A stretch of 64,000 nucleotides of DNA from Neocallimastix lanati (nom. inval.) (GCA_016946835.1 JACVTC010000034.1:498001-562000); one strand, 5' to 3'; counted from the first letter of the stretch, positions 24,721-40,789 are shown. The notes: generated from the sequence alone by a model not told the origin. Numbers and translations are program-made.

Positions 24721-25934
24721 TGACTATAATAAAGATATCAACAATAACAATATAAATAATAATAATAATATTAATAAAGACGAGAACTTGGAGAGATATG
24801 AATATAACCGCGAAGAGAAGAGAGTCCACTAGACAAACAAATTATGATAAAGATAAAACGAGATAAAAAATAACCACAATGGACAATGGTGGCAAAGATG
24901 TCGATACGAGACCAAGCTATAAGCCAAATTATTTTTAAGGGACTTCCTCACAAGTAGTAACAACCCTATTCTCAAGACCGCACTATTAACACAAGTATGA
25001 GCCTAAGTGCGACAAGCGACAAGTATGAGTCAGAGGCCAAAAACAAGTAACTTGCATACTAGAGAGGGGCTACAGAACCTAAAAAGTGCTATAGGATAAG
25101 GGCTTATCAGATTAACATGATCCATCACGCAGTTAGCCAAAAAAAAAAAAAAGGGGTTCCCTATCGAGGATTGACCCTTGACATTTACTACTTCCGCTAG
25201 TATAGAGTTAATACCTCAGGTGACAGAAGAGTTCTAGATAAAAGTAAATAAAGCTGGTCGATGAACATACTAAAAGTAAAGCTAAATGGTATGACTTTAA
25301 CACAAGATGTAGGCTAGCTGAGTCTATGCCAAGAACGATAATATTAGGTTCCTAGATTCATGGATTAGGTATAGGTACCTTATTTATTGGAGATAAATGT
25401 CCATGATCATCAGCCTAAAAGTTTATAAGATTGATAACTAGAGGTCAAGATTATCAGATGTAGATTCACCAAGGCGAGTGTGAAGGCGAAAATATCTTAC
25501 ACGATACAATTACAAGAAAATGAAATTAAAGCTGAAATAAAGGAGATTCAACCTACAGTGAAAATTACAAAGATTTATTAATCAGGTATTAGATAACCAG
25601 AAAAAAAAAAAAAGATACGGTATACGAATTAACTAGGCAATTCTACTATGAAAGAGGAATTGAATATACTGGTGACTTCTATGACTATTATGGTCGATTA
25701 TGAAAAAATGGGACAGATTGGTTAAGAAGACAAGGACAAGAAGCTAAAAATCAAAAGGAGACAAAAAATTATCGATAACCCTACGGAAAAAGTTAAAGAT
25801 AGAAAGTAAACCAAAAAAAAAAAAAGGAACAAACTTCTATGGTTGGGCAAGATAACTCAATAGAGGAAATGATAAGGAAAATGGAACTGGAAAAGTTTGT
25901 TAAGTATCAGTGAGATAATTAACAAGTATTATGG
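24721..25934. other. Unassigned region of higher complexity
   Basis: Distinctly less AT-rich than its surroundings, with no long open frame on either strand. Short plus-strand segments such as ELTRQFYYERGIEYTGDFYD (near 25630-25690) and LRRQGQEAKNQKETKNYR look like decayed protein, possibly retroelement Gag, but I cannot name the family. A gypsy-type LTR begins at 25935. Confidence 0.4.
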
Positions 25935-26935
25935 TGTAAATATTTAATAAAATCTTTAATAATTAATTAATGTAAATGTAATAAAATTACATAAATTTAT
26001 GATTTATGTATATGAAAATTAATTATAAATGGATGTAAAATTTTTTAAAAAAAGGAAAAATTATTATATAAATAATTTTGGATAATAAATTTAATCTAAA
26101 TAATTTTATTTATGCTAGTTAATTTAGTTTATTTAATTTAGTTATTTTATTTAACTTAGTTAATTTAGTTTAATTAGTTTAAAATACTTTAAAAATTAAT
26201 TATTAATAATTAATTAATATAAATGTAATAAAATTACATAAATTTATGATTTACATATATGAAAATTAATTATAAATGGATGTAAAATTTTTTAAAAAAA
26301 AAAGGAAAAATTATTATATAAATAATTTTGGATAATCAATTTAATCTAAATAATTTTATTTATGCTAGTTAATTTAGTTTATTTAATTTAGTTATTTTAT
26401 TTAACTTAGTTAATTTAGTTTAATTAGTTTAAAATACTTTAAAAATTAATTTCGGAAAAGTTATAAAATAGTTAAAATTAGTTTAAATAGTTTACAAAAA
26501 AAGTTTTGAATTGTAAATATATAAACATTAGTTTTAATAATATTTAAATAATAAATAAATAATAAATGAGTTCTTATTGAATTTAATTATTATTGTAAAT
26601 AAGTTGAAAGTTTTATTGAATTAATTATTGTTTAGTTTTAGTTAAATTATTATTTAATAAAATTATTAATAAATATTTTTGTTTATAAATAAATAGTAAG
26701 ATATGTATATTAAATAGGTTTGATCTATTAAAATGTAATCATGAAGAAATGTAAATACATATAAAATTCATTATTTAAATTGATGTATTAATTATTGACT
26801 ATCAACTAGTTAAAAACAATAAGTAATTTGTTTTTCTTAGTTAATAAAGATTATTTTATTTAAAAAAAAAAAAAAATTTTATTACGTGTTCTTTTAATTT
26901 TAGTGTTAAAATTTTGTTATTTGTAATCTGTTACA
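25935..26935 (+). repeat. Ty3/gypsy-type LTR with 247-bp internal tandem duplication
   Basis: Starts TGTAAATATTT and ends GTAATCTGTTACA, with TG...CA ends related to the LTRs at 105-810 and 5252-5783. A block beginning TAATTAATGTAAATG is duplicated (about 25964-26210 and 26211-26457). No clear target-site duplication flanks it, and no intact element is attached, so it may be a solo or rearranged LTR. Confidence 0.55.
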
Positions 26936-27635
26936 CCTATTGTGTTTAGATTAGAATATAAAAATAGAAACTAATAATAATAATATTTGATAAAATTAAT
27001 TAAAATATAAAATAATAATATCAATATTATCAATCAATATTTTTCAATACATAAATAATAATTATAATAAATTAAATCAATCACAACATGATTTATACAA
27101 CTGCACTGATTAGATTTTATTCAATTTAAAATAAAAAAAGTTTTTTAAAAAAAAAATGGAAAGCTTTAAATTAAAAATTAATCATACAAATTAAAATTGT
27201 TCATGAGATATAAACAAATAATATTGAATTACAGAAATGATTTTATTTTATTTTATTTTATAGGTTATATATAATAAAAAATATTAAACATTCACCAAGA
27301 ATTAAAACTATAAAATTTAAAAACAGTCCTTTCTCCATCCTATCAATTTCTATTATTTATATTAATAGAAGTTGATATGATGACTATAAATAATAGAAAT
27401 TAATATCAATAAAATAAGTTACATTAATTATTAATAAATTAAGTATATATCTTAGACTATTCAAATTTAAGGATTAAATTAACTTTAAATAAATATAATA
27501 TGATTCAAAATAAATTTGAAATTTCTTAAAAAATATTTATTTGAAAAGTTTAAGCAAATTACTTTAAAAATCAATAATACCTTTTTTAATTAAAACAATT
27601 AATTAATATATTCTTCAAAAATTTAAATAAAAAAA
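26936..27635. other. AT-rich spacer
   Basis: No gene, repeat array or RNA was recognised between the LTR and the following copia. Confidence 0.6.
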
Positions 27636-30624
27636 TGCCAAGAATGAGAAAAGACTCTAGAAACCAAATCATTGACATCGCCTAAAATAATTTCTCTGCA
27701 AAAAAAGGATTTTCTTTTAATTATTAAGAAAACTTTAATCACGTCACTGAGTTGAACATAGAAACTGGAAAAAAGAAATATCTTGTACCTCCTAACCATC
27801 AAATAACTTAGATGAATATGTAAAGTTCATCAAAGGTCAAAAAAGCTAAGAAAGAAAGAAATATATAAAAAGATAATTTAGATAATTATACCATAGACAA
27901 ATTTTGACTCTTCTCTTGTCTATGATACTAACACAAATGAAAAGGATGTCAAAAATGATATCCTAGTAAAATGGATCGATACGAATAGCCTTAGAAGTAA
28001 AACTAAAGGAAATTCTGAAAGGTCATAACAAAACAGCCCTTTCAGCTATGGAACTTCCTTCATGGAATCCTTTACTCTTGGGGAGGAACACAGGAAAATG
28101 ATATTAAAAATTAAAATTAATCTTTTAAAATTTGACATTAATGGAGATATACATATTTTTCCATCTACACTTCAAAATATGTTAGATGAGTTAGAAATTA
28201 TAGATTCCGATATCTCCGATTATACAAAAGTAGGGATACTGAACCGAGCATTGTCTTAAAACCTAAAATGGATCAATGTATTCCAATTCAACAACAACTG
28301 GAAAGAATTCTGTAATTATCTCAAACGAATTATTCCAGATATCGCTTTTTCTCAGCTCAAGGAAAAAAAGAATCAAAGAAGAAAAATCTGAAGATATTTT
28401 CCACTTACAAACACATTTTTTAAAAATAAACCTTCAACCAAGAGGAAAAGATCTTCATGAAGAAAGAATGGAGGGTGCTTTCTTTGTGGAAAATACGATC
28501 ATTATGTTAATAATTGTCTCAAAAATAATAGAAACAAGTATAATAAAACGAATTAAAAATTATAAAAAATAATAAAAATAATAAAAAATTCTTTTATAAA
28601 GTTCAATAAAAACAATACTAATAATAAACAAGTTTACTCAATCAATAAAGATAATTATCAAGAAGATTTCTCACGAGAGTATTCTTCGAATAACACAATA
28701 GAAATTAACAACATAGAGATCAACAATGAAAGTAACCACAATTCAACCAATATAATCAATAATAATAATTTTACAATTTCGATTTTAGATTCTGGTGCTT
28801 CAATTAGCATCACAAACAATAACAACTTACCAGTATTAAAAAATGTAACGAAAAAATTTCACTCGCAAATGGAAGAAAAACTCAATGGAAAAGAATTTCA
28901 AAACGGTCATTTTCAAACCTTCTGTCAAGAAAATGGAATCAAACATCAATTCACCATTCCGTATAATCCCTCTCAAAATGGTCGAGCAGAAAGATTCAAT
29001 GGCATTCTTATTTCCTCTGCCAAAGCATTACTTAACGAAGCCAAACTTAGTCATGAATTTTGGGAGTATGTAATCGATACTGCTAACTTCATTCATAATA
29101 GACTCCCCAGCCAAAGTAATCAAAACAGAATTCCTTATGAAGTTTTCTATAACAAACTCTTGGATTATAGTATCTATCGAGTTTTTGGATGCAAGGTCTA
29201 CTTCTTTATTCCTAAAGAACTTCGATCAAAATTCAATAACAACTCTCATCCTGGAATCTTTCTTAGTTACAGTAACAACACTAATGGATATAAAGTGTAT
29301 GATATTGTAAATAATAAAATTATTTTAGCTCGTACTGTCGAATTTATGGAAAATGAACCTGGAAATTCTTTTATAAACAAATACATTACCAATAACGAAT
29401 TTGGGGAGAGTGCCAATATCAAGAAATTAAATCAGTGCAATTATTACAATAAAACTGACAATAAGAAAAACAAGACTAATGAATGTATTTTTGATAAAAA
29501 TATAAATTCAAATAATCACAAAGACGTCAACACTTACAAAAATATAAATCAATACATCAACAAACACAATGATAAAAATAACAACAGTAATAATATCAAT
29601 CATAATGATAATACTACTATTACCAACAAAACAAATATCAGCACAATAAGAAATAAATCAACAAATAATAATAATATATTCAACATAATAACCCAAAAAG
29701 TATTAATAATGAACTTCACAACGCAATGGAAAACGACAACATCAATAAATCAACAAATACTCAGAAGGAAATTAATATTATTTAACAATAAATATAAAGA
29801 GAACAACGAAGATAAAAGCGATTATTTTTTTTGAAAGTAAAAAAAAGAAAATTATATATAAATTCATCCGACTCAAATAAGATAAAAAAGATAGGTAACA
29901 CAATCATAAAATAAATCAGAATAACAATACTCTGATTGAACCCTACATTTTCAAAGATATATTCAAATTAAAAAGATAAAAAGGAATGTTTAACTTCAGT
30001 AAAAGAAGAGCTGGACAACATGAAAAAACATAAAGTTTATTCAATTGTTAATAAGGTACCTTCAGGATCTAACATCATTTCTTCCAGGTGGGCATTCAAG
30101 TATAAAAGGGATTCAAATGGTAAGGTAATCAAAAGAAAAGCAAGACTGGTCGCTAAGAGATATATTCAAGAATATGGAATCGACTATAAGGATAAGTTTG
30201 CTCCCACACTCAAACAGGATACTATTAGAATCATTACAGTCATTGCAGTGATTACGAACTTCAAAATAAAACAAATAGATATTAATTCGGCCAATATAAA
30301 TGCCCTTCTGAATAAACAAATATAAATGAAAGCCCCAGAAGGATATCAATCTCATGGGAAATTCTTTTTAGAAATTTAATAAAGCTTTCTATTGTCTAAA
30401 TCAAGCAGGGAATGGAACAATAAATTAAAAAACCAAAAGAAATGAAAAACCATAATACAAAGAAAAATTAAATCTTTCAATATTAAGGATATTATTCAAA
30501 GCGATTCACTTATACTAGTAGAAAACTTAGGAGAACCATATAATTATGGAGACATAAATAATAAAAAAAAGATAAGGAAAAATGGTTACAAACAGTAAAC
30601 GACGAATTAATGTGTCAATGAGTG
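27636..30624 (+). pseudogene. Outer Ty1/copia element, left part (Gag, protease, integrase, RT start)
   Basis: Gag lies in frames at 27636-28570 (GDIHIFPSTLQNMLDELEII; zinc knuckle CFLCGKYDHYVNNC near 28470). Protease ILDSGAS is near 28785. A deletion joins it to the integrase catalytic end. The best frame, 28869-29834, has FCQENGIKHQF, PYNPSQNGRAERFNG, FWEYVIDTANFIHNRLP and VFGCKVYFF, then an Asn-rich linker. The RT start appears at 30020-30325 (SRWAFKYKRDSNGK, KARLVAKRYIQEYG) and again near 30560-30610 (KEKWLQTVNDEL). The element is interrupted at 30624 by the minus-strand copia and resumes at 35608. Confidence 0.75.
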
Positions 30625-30785
30625 AAGCTCAGATTAATTATTTTATATTATATATTTTATTTATTTAATAATATTTTATTAATAAAGAAGAATCATTATC
30701 TAAATAATAATTATTACATGTATTTTATATTAATTTTATTTTATAATAAAGCATAATGTATAATTTTATTTACTATATTTTAACA
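30625..30785 (-). repeat. 3' LTR of nested copia
   Basis: 161 bp. On the minus strand it starts TGTTAAAATATAG right after the purine tract. It is identical to the copy at 35447-35607 except for one A/T difference. Confidence 0.9.
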
Positions 30786-30891
30786 TTCCCCCTACATTAT
30801 GTCTTTATTAGAACTATTTTATTTTATTAATTTTTATCTTATTTTATTTTATTTTATTTTATTTTTTTTATTTTATATTATATTTTAGTTA

Positions 30892-31982
30892 TCAAAAATT
30901 ATATCGTTAAATTTCTTAATGTTAATACCGGATACTGGTTTTGTTAGAGGATCAGCTAACATATCATTTGTGCTAATATATTCTAATTTTATATTCTTTT
31001 CTTTTATTTTTTCTTGAATAAATTTATATCTAGTATCAATATGTTTGCATCTACCTTTAGCATTTTCATCTTCAGCTATTGCTATACAAGCTTTATTATC
31101 TACTTTTATTTTTATTAAGACATTCTTATTAGTTATTTCTTCGAATAAATTTTTTAACCATATTCCATGTTTTGCGCATTCAGTAAGACTAACAAATTCA
31201 GCTTCAGCTGTTGATAATGTAACATTTCTTTGAATTTGTGATTTCCAGGAAATTGGACTATTTCCAAGTAAGAATATATATCCACTTACAGATCTTCTAG
31301 TGGCTTCATCATTAGCATAATCAGCATCTGAAAATCCAACTAATCTATTTTTTCCATTATATTATATTGATTTATTTATTGTAGATTTTAAATATTGTAA
31401 TATCAGTAGCAACGCTTTATAGTCTATAGTTGTTGGATGTTCACAATTTCTTGATGCTTGGTTAACTGCATATGTAATGTCTGTAATGTCTGGTCTAGAT
31501 TTTATTGCAATATATAATAGTGAACCTAAAAGTGATTTATATTTTCCAACATCTACAGGTTTTGCATTTTTTCTTTCTTCATTTGAAATTTTTCTACATG
31601 GATATTTTATTATTTTAGTTTTATTCATATTATAATTATTAATAATTTTATTTATATAATCTTCTTGATTTATTTTATAACCATCTTTAGTTTTATAAAT
31701 ATTTATTCCAATAATTTTTCTGGCATCAGATTCTTTTGAAATTGTATATTTATTTTTTAATTTCTTAATTATATTTTTGATTTCATAATCTTCACCAGTT
31801 ATTAAAATGTCATCAATGTATAATGTTAATAAGCCTATTAATTTATTTCCTTTATTATATTTTCCAAATAAGCATTTGTCTGATTTATATTGTTTAAAGC
31901 CGATTGACTTTAAATAATTAGTGATTTCTTCATTCCACATACGTCCAGCCTGTTTTAAACCATATAGTGCTTTTTTCAACAA
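30892..31982 (-). pseudogene. Copia RT C-terminal half and RNase H (one in-frame stop)
   Basis: The frame 31982-31362 starts LLKKALYGLKQAGRMWN and carries YIDDILITG (catalytic YxDD), IGINIYKTKDGY and SLLGSLLYIAIKSRPDI. A single TAA at 31362-31364 interrupts it. The same frame then continues as RNase H: FSDADYANDEATRRSVSG, WKSQIQRNVTLSTAEAEF, KVDNKACIAIAEDENA, RYKFIQEKI, MLADPLTKPVSG, stop at 30892. This is the last part of copia pol. It is separated by a one-base shift near 31980 from the RT start. Confidence 0.85.
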
Positions 31983-32609
31983 ACTACTTTATTTTTATTA
32001 TAATTTTTATCTCCTTTTGGAATTTTAACATAAATTGTTTCATTAAGGTCAGCATTTAAATATGCCGCTTTTATGTCTAATTGTATTAAATTCCATTTAT
32101 TTATTGAAGCTATTGCAATGGTAATTCTTAAACTATCAGATTGTGCTGTAGGTGAATATGTTGAAATAAAATCTTCGCCTTCCTTTTGCTGACAACCTTT
32201 TGCTACCAATCTAGTTTTTTTAGTATTATCATTTTTTATTGCTAAAACCCATCTTGTATCTATAATATTTGTATTTTTTGGTATATCATTAATATTGACT
32301 ACCATCATTACATTTTTATCATACATATTTTTAATTTCATTTTTTATAGCTATGTTCCATTCTTTTGAATCTTTTGAAATCATAGCTTCTTCATATGTAC
32401 TTGGACATTGTGTCATAATATTGAAAATTTTATGTTTTTTATTAATGTTTTTATTTTTGGATAATATTTCTTTTCTTATATTTAATGTTTGGGTGTCTGA
32501 TTCATCGCCTGAGTCTTCATCATCTTGAATTCTTCTTTTTTTATTAATATCGCTATCTGAAAAATTGTTAATATTTTTTATATTATTGTTTATATTGTTA
32601 TTATTATCA
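31976..32609 (-). pseudogene. Copia RT N-terminal half (frameshifted)
   Basis: Downstream of the Asn-codon microsatellite the correct frame is one base away from the Gag-integrase frame. It encodes an acidic linker (DEDSGDESDTQ), then RT: STYEEAMISKDSKEWNIAIK, DTRWVLAIKNDNTKKTRLVA, TYSPTAQSDSLRITIAIASI, QLDIKAAYLNADLNETIYVK, ending at 31976 by a second frameshift. Confidence 0.8.
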
Positions 32610-32702
32610 TTAAATATTATTATCATCAATATTATTATTATTATAATTGATATTATTATTATTATTGATATTATTATTATTATTATTATTATTATAATTA
32701 TA

Positions 32703-32733
<31 letters not shown>

Positions 32734-35312
32734 GAATTTGTCGATTGTATATTTGCACTTTCCCCCTCAATCGATAAATTTGAGTAAATGAATAAAGAAT
32801 CAATAGTTTTCGATGAGAAAAAGGAAGTGTCAATATTACCAGGAATATCTTCCATGAAATAAACATCTCTAGCAGTAATGATAGAGTTTGTAGAAATATC
32901 TAAAATTCGGTATCCAGAAGAATTTTCAGGATAACCAAGAAAAATACCTTGTTTCGAATTATTTTCAAATTTATTTGTTTTATGGTTATTAAAGAAAAAT
33001 GCTTTACAACCGAATACTTTAAAATGAGAAATATCAACAGGTTTATTAAAGAATAGTTCATTAGGAATTTTAAAATTAATACTAGAATGAGGATTTGAAT
33101 TATATAAGAAGGCAGCAAATTGAACGGCAGAATCCCAAAAATAAAGAGGTAATTTAGCAGAATTTAAAAGTGTTTTAGCACAATTATTTATTGTTTGATT
33201 TAACCGTTCAGCACGACCATTTTGTTGAGGATATCCAGGAATAGAGTGAATAAATTTAGTTCCGTGATTATTTAAAAACGAAATAACATTTTTATTTATG
33301 TATTCAGTTCCATTATCAGATTTAAAAGTTTTAATTTGAATATTATATAAATTCGAAGTTAATTTATAAAATTCAACAAATTTATCATAGACATCTGATT
33401 TATTTTTTAAAAGATAAATCCAACATTTGCGAGAAAAATCATCTAGAAAAGTTAGGTAGTAGTTATATCCTTGAAATGAAGTTTCTAGTTTACCCACAAC
33501 ATCAGTGTGAACCAATTCTAAAGGTTCAGTTGTGAAAGAATCAGAAGCAGAAAAAGGTTTTCTCCTCAATTTACTGATTTTGCATTTAGGACATTCTTTT
33601 TTATTGTAAAAAGAAGTATGCTTAATAATAAATTCTTTAATATTGTTATAATTATTGAAATGTCCTAACCTTGAATGCCAAAGTGAATAATCTACATTGT
33701 GAATATTAAATTTTGAATAATTGTCATAATTATTACTTTGAATATCAACATTAATATTATTGATATTTGAAATAGTATTAAATGTAAATAAATTTTCATC
33801 ATTTGCATAAATATTGGCGATTTTATTATTATCTTTATTAATTATTTGTAATCTATCTTTTTTATTGATATTTTCCATAATTATTTTATTGCCAAGACTT
33901 AAGATATGATGTGTTGAGATTAGATTGTTTTTAATGTTTGGTGCAAAATGAACATTTGATAATTTGAATTTATTATTCTTGAAACTTCCATAATATGTAC
34001 CGGAACAATTTATTTTATCAGTGGTACCATTTGGATAAATTATTGTTTTATCATTAGAATTTTGAATATTATTTAGTTGGTTTATGTTGTTGGTTAAATT
34101 TAATCCTGTACCACTATCTATAATCCATGTTGTATATTTATTATTTGTTTTTAAATTGTTACATTTAATATTGTTTTGTAATACAGATATATTTCCGGTA
34201 AAGTTAATGTAATCATCATTTGTGTCTGATGAATACTCTGAATTATTTTCATTTATCTTATAAGAGTGAAATTTATTTTTGTTGTTAATATTATTTTTAT
34301 TATTATTATATTTATTTATTGTATTTTTATTTTTATTATTTTTATTGAATGGATTATAATAACATTCTTCTATAATATGACCATCTTTTTTACATAGGAG
34401 ACAGTGTTTGCTTTTTATATTTTTATTGTTTTTATTTCTTGAATTATTAGGTTTATTTTGATTATTATTATTTTTGTATATAGTTTGCTTGCTATTATTT
34501 GAAATATAATTAATTTTATTATTTTCATTATTATTTTCATTATTATTATTAATTTGAGTGTTTAGATAATTGTTGATTCTTTCTTCATGATTTCTCATTT
34601 TTTGCAAATCATCATAAAGTTCATTGAATTTTTTATATTTGTAAGTTAATGTAAAATTAAATCCAATGTTTTTTAATTTAGCGCAAGCATAGATGATTTT
34701 ACTTTCTTCAGTTAGTTTGTTTTTATTTAGTTTGACACATTCTATATCATATTGTTCAAATAGATTTTTTAGTTCATTGAGATATAGAATATAATTGTTA
34801 TTATTAATTTCTAAAATTTTGATTTTTTGCATTAATAAATTTAATAAGGATTCTCCTGATTTGTAGAATTGTTTTTTAAGTCTATCAATCATTTGATATG
34901 CAGTCCTACAACCTTTTAGATAAGCCTTTGTTTCTAAGTCTAAGCTACCAGATATTATTGATTGAACTGCGTTATCATATTTTATTTGCTTTCTAGTCAT
35001 GTTATCATACACAAATTCTTTTTCAATATATTCGTCGTAATCTTGTGCAATTAGATGACGTTTTAATTCAATAAACCAATCTTCAAAATTTGAGGTATTT
35101 AATTTAAAATCTTTGTAATTAAATACGGATTTAATTAATAAATCTTTATAGACATAATTTTGAAATAAAATTTCATTTTGAGGAACATTATCCTCATCTT
35201 TATTAATGTTTTCATTTTTATTAATAGTAGGGGTTGATGAAGAGGAAGTGGAACTAACTTCGGAGATTTCTGTTTCTTGAGTTCTTTTTCTTCCCATGAT
35301 TTTAAATATCAA
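32610..35312 (-). CDS. Copia Gag-protease-integrase polyprotein (pol broken downstream)
   Basis: 900-residue frame. Gag occupies about residues 40-250. A zinc knuckle follows with Cys304, Cys307, His312, Cys317 (CLLCKKDGHIIEEC). The protease Asp is 399 in WIIDSGTG. The GAG-pre-integrase motif is LWHSRLGH. The integrase catalytic residues are Asp604 (HTDVVG), Asp666 (SDNGTEY) and Glu702 (QQNGRAER), with the DD(35)E spacing of retroviral-type integrases. The frame ends in a poly-Asn tract made by an AAT microsatellite (32610-32740), where an indel moves the RT out of frame. The start could be Met1 or Met6 (MGRKR). Function: cDNA production and insertion for a copia element. Confidence 0.85.
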
Positions 35313-35446
35313 ATTTTTAATAAAATTTTATTTATTTACTTTTATATTTAATTATTTAATAAATTAATTATATATTTATTTATTTTATAAAATAAATTTA
35401 AATTTGAATATAGTAAATTTTAAAAAATATAATATTATATAAATAT

Positions 35447-35607
35447 AAGCTCAGATTAATTATTTTATATTATATATTTTATTTATTTAATAATATTTTA
35501 TTAATAAAGAAGAATCATTTTCTAAATAATAATTATTACATGTATTTTATATTAATTTTATTTTATAATAAAGCATAATGTATAATTTTATTTACTATAT
35601 TTTAACA
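35447..35607 (-). repeat. 5' LTR of nested copia
   Basis: 161 bp, one base different from the 3' LTR. The first Gag Met lies about 130 bases inside. No primer site like the one at 40790 is visible next to it. Confidence 0.9.
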
Positions 35608-36035
35608 TAATGAATATAAAAAATCTAAAAGTGAGTATGTTACAAAGATCCTAATGAACACACAAATTTAATCTCTGTAAAGCAGGTATTTAAATAAATA
35701 TAATTCAGATAACACAATAAATAAAAGACAGGATTAGTTGTGGTAGGATTTAAACAAAAATACGGAATTACGGAATGGCCTATAATAAAACTTTCTCATC
35801 CACACTGAGAAAGTTGAATTACTGACCAAGTTATATATTATAAATTACTAACTTAAGGGTCTTTCATCCAATAATATTCGTTCCGTCACCCTATACTTCA
35901 AGATCTTTTAAATACATTATTTCATTTATTGATGACTTTAGCCGTAAATCGTGGATCCATCTTATGAAGGAAAAAACGGAAGCTATCAATATTATTATAA
36001 ATTTTATCAAATACATCAATAATCATTTTGAAAAA
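35608..36035 (+). pseudogene. Outer copia element, right part
   Basis: Directly after the nested LTR the plus strand resumes decayed RT (EYVTKIL, then across frames SVKQVF and SDNTINKRQ, GFKQKYGI to about 35790). From about 35905 it has integrase start sequence (YIISFIDDFSRKSWIHLMKE, then an Ile-rich helix) to 36030. Integrase after RT is out of normal copia order, so this segment was rearranged or comes from another copy. Confidence 0.65.
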
Positions 36036-36586
36036 AAAAATAATAAAAATTATTTTTTATTTTTTCAAATCTTCATTAAAATAAAAATAAAGTATATAAA
36101 AATATATATATAAAATAAAAAAAAAATTTTTTTTCTTTTGTTCTATTCTTTTTAATATATTTCTATATTTATTTTATTACATTTATTTAATTGTATTATT
36201 TTTTGTATTTTAATTATATTATTATTAGATTTAATAGTTTTTATTAATTAATTTTTTTTTTTTTTAATAATTTTACTTTATTTTATTTTTATCGTATTTT
36301 AATTTTTTTTTTTTTTTTTTAAAATTTTACTTTATTTTATTTTTATTGTATTTTAATTTAATATTATTTTACTAATAATTATTGATTTTTAATTTTTAAT
36401 TTTATTTTTATTTTTTACTTTTAATTATTATTTTGTAATTCTTAATCTTTATTTTATATTAATTTGTATTTTCTATTTTTTATTTTTTATTTCTTATTTT
36501 TTTTTTTTTTTTTTTTAAATTACTTCTTAATTTTTTTTGTCCATAATTCATCATGTTAGCTACAACCAGGGTAAATTTTTAATAAT
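36036..36586. other. AT-rich 3' flank of the LRR gene
   Basis: T-rich low-complexity sequence with several T runs; no gene. On the minus strand an A run of about 20 lies near 36497-36517, some 70-90 bases after the LRR gene stop. Confidence 0.6.
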
Positions 36587-39824
<3,238 letters not shown>

Positions 39825-40308
39825 TTACAAATTATTTTTAATAAACACTATTCTATTAAAATATTTTTATATATATGATTTTATTTATTTTTTTTTTTTT
39901 TTATTTTATATATATCTATATAAATAACGTTTAAAATTTGTTCTTTTTAGTTTTTTTTGTTTTTTTTTTTTTTTTACAAAGAAAAAAAAATTCAATAATT
40001 GAAAAAGAAATCATTTCCTTTAAATAATAAAAATAAAAAATAAACTATTTCCTAATTAAAAAAAAATATATTTATTTAGATTAAAAGAATATTCTTTTAA
40101 TTTATATTTTTAAAACAGTCCAGAATTATAATTAATAATAAAATATAATAATAATGTTTAAATAATTAAAAAATTATACTAAAATATGTTACACAAACAA
40201 TAAATTTGTTACACAAAAATAAAAAATTCATTTTAATTTTTTTTTTAAAAAATTTTTTTTTATTAAAAACTTTTAATTTTTATGTCTAATGTCAATGTTA
40301 ATAGTATG
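39825..40308. other. Upstream flank of LRR gene
   Basis: AT-rich. On the minus strand an ATG near 40003 opens a short hydrophobic frame (MISFSIIEFFFL) before a possible GTAAAA donor; this could be an upstream exon but the splice phase does not fit well. No other gene. Confidence 0.4.
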
Positions 40309-40545
40309 ATAAAGTACGCCTTGGTTCAGTGTCTCTTACTGGGAGAAGTTATATAATTTATTTATTTATTTATTAAATATTTATTTATTTATTTATTAAA
40401 TATTTATTTATTTATTTATTTATTAAATATTTATTTATTTATTTATTTATTAAATATTTATTTATTTATTTATTTATTAAATATTTATTTATTTATTAAA
40501 TATTTATTTATTTATTTTATAATTTAAATTTATTTAGTTAATTAA
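40309..40545 (+). repeat. Dispersed repeat with TTTATTTATTAAATA array
   Basis: GATAAAGTACGCCTTGGTTC followed by CTCTTACTGGGAGAAG and about six TTTATTTATTTATTAAATA units. The same order occurs at 11689-11830. It ends where a copia LTR begins. Confidence 0.65.
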
Positions 40546-40789
40546 TGTTAGAAATAAGTTTAATATAATTAATATAATAATTAATATATTTAATATAGTT
40601 AATAAATAAATATAAGAAACATAAATAATAATATATGTATATAAGTAAATAGTGACGTATTATATCAAATGATGTATATCATATGTATATATGTGAAATT
40701 ATAAAATGTATGATATAAATAATTTATAATATAATATTTTTAATTTTTGTAGCTCTTGATAATAAATTAATAAAGTGTATTTAATAACA
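40546..40789 (+). repeat. Ty1/copia 5' LTR
   Basis: 244 bp, starts TGTTAGAAATAAG and ends TTTAATAACA, directly followed by a primer-binding site and then a Gag frame in the same orientation. The start resembles the LTR at 11017. Confidence 0.75.

Larger units (their letters stand above)
30625..35607 (-). mobile_element. Nested Ty1/copia retrotransposon with near-identical LTRs
   Basis: A 5-kb element bounded by 161-bp LTRs that differ at one base. Order on the minus strand: 5' LTR, Gag-protease-integrase frame, RT, RNase H, polypurine tract (GGGGGAA, 30786-30792), 3' LTR. It sits inside the RT of a plus-strand copia: ELMCQ ends at 30620 and EYVTKIL resumes at 35615. AATGA occurs next to both ends, offset by a base, and may be the target-site duplication. 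Two frameshifts and one stop break pol. Confidence 0.9.

Noticed and set aside
25140-25215. tRNA-like sequence on the minus strand (GGGTCAATCC resembling a T arm)
   Set aside because: The T loop is one base short, the stem does not pair, and no acceptor or anticodon stem forms.
32565-32777. Plus-strand poly-Ile frame
   Set aside because: Antisense of the AAT microsatellite in the copia linker.
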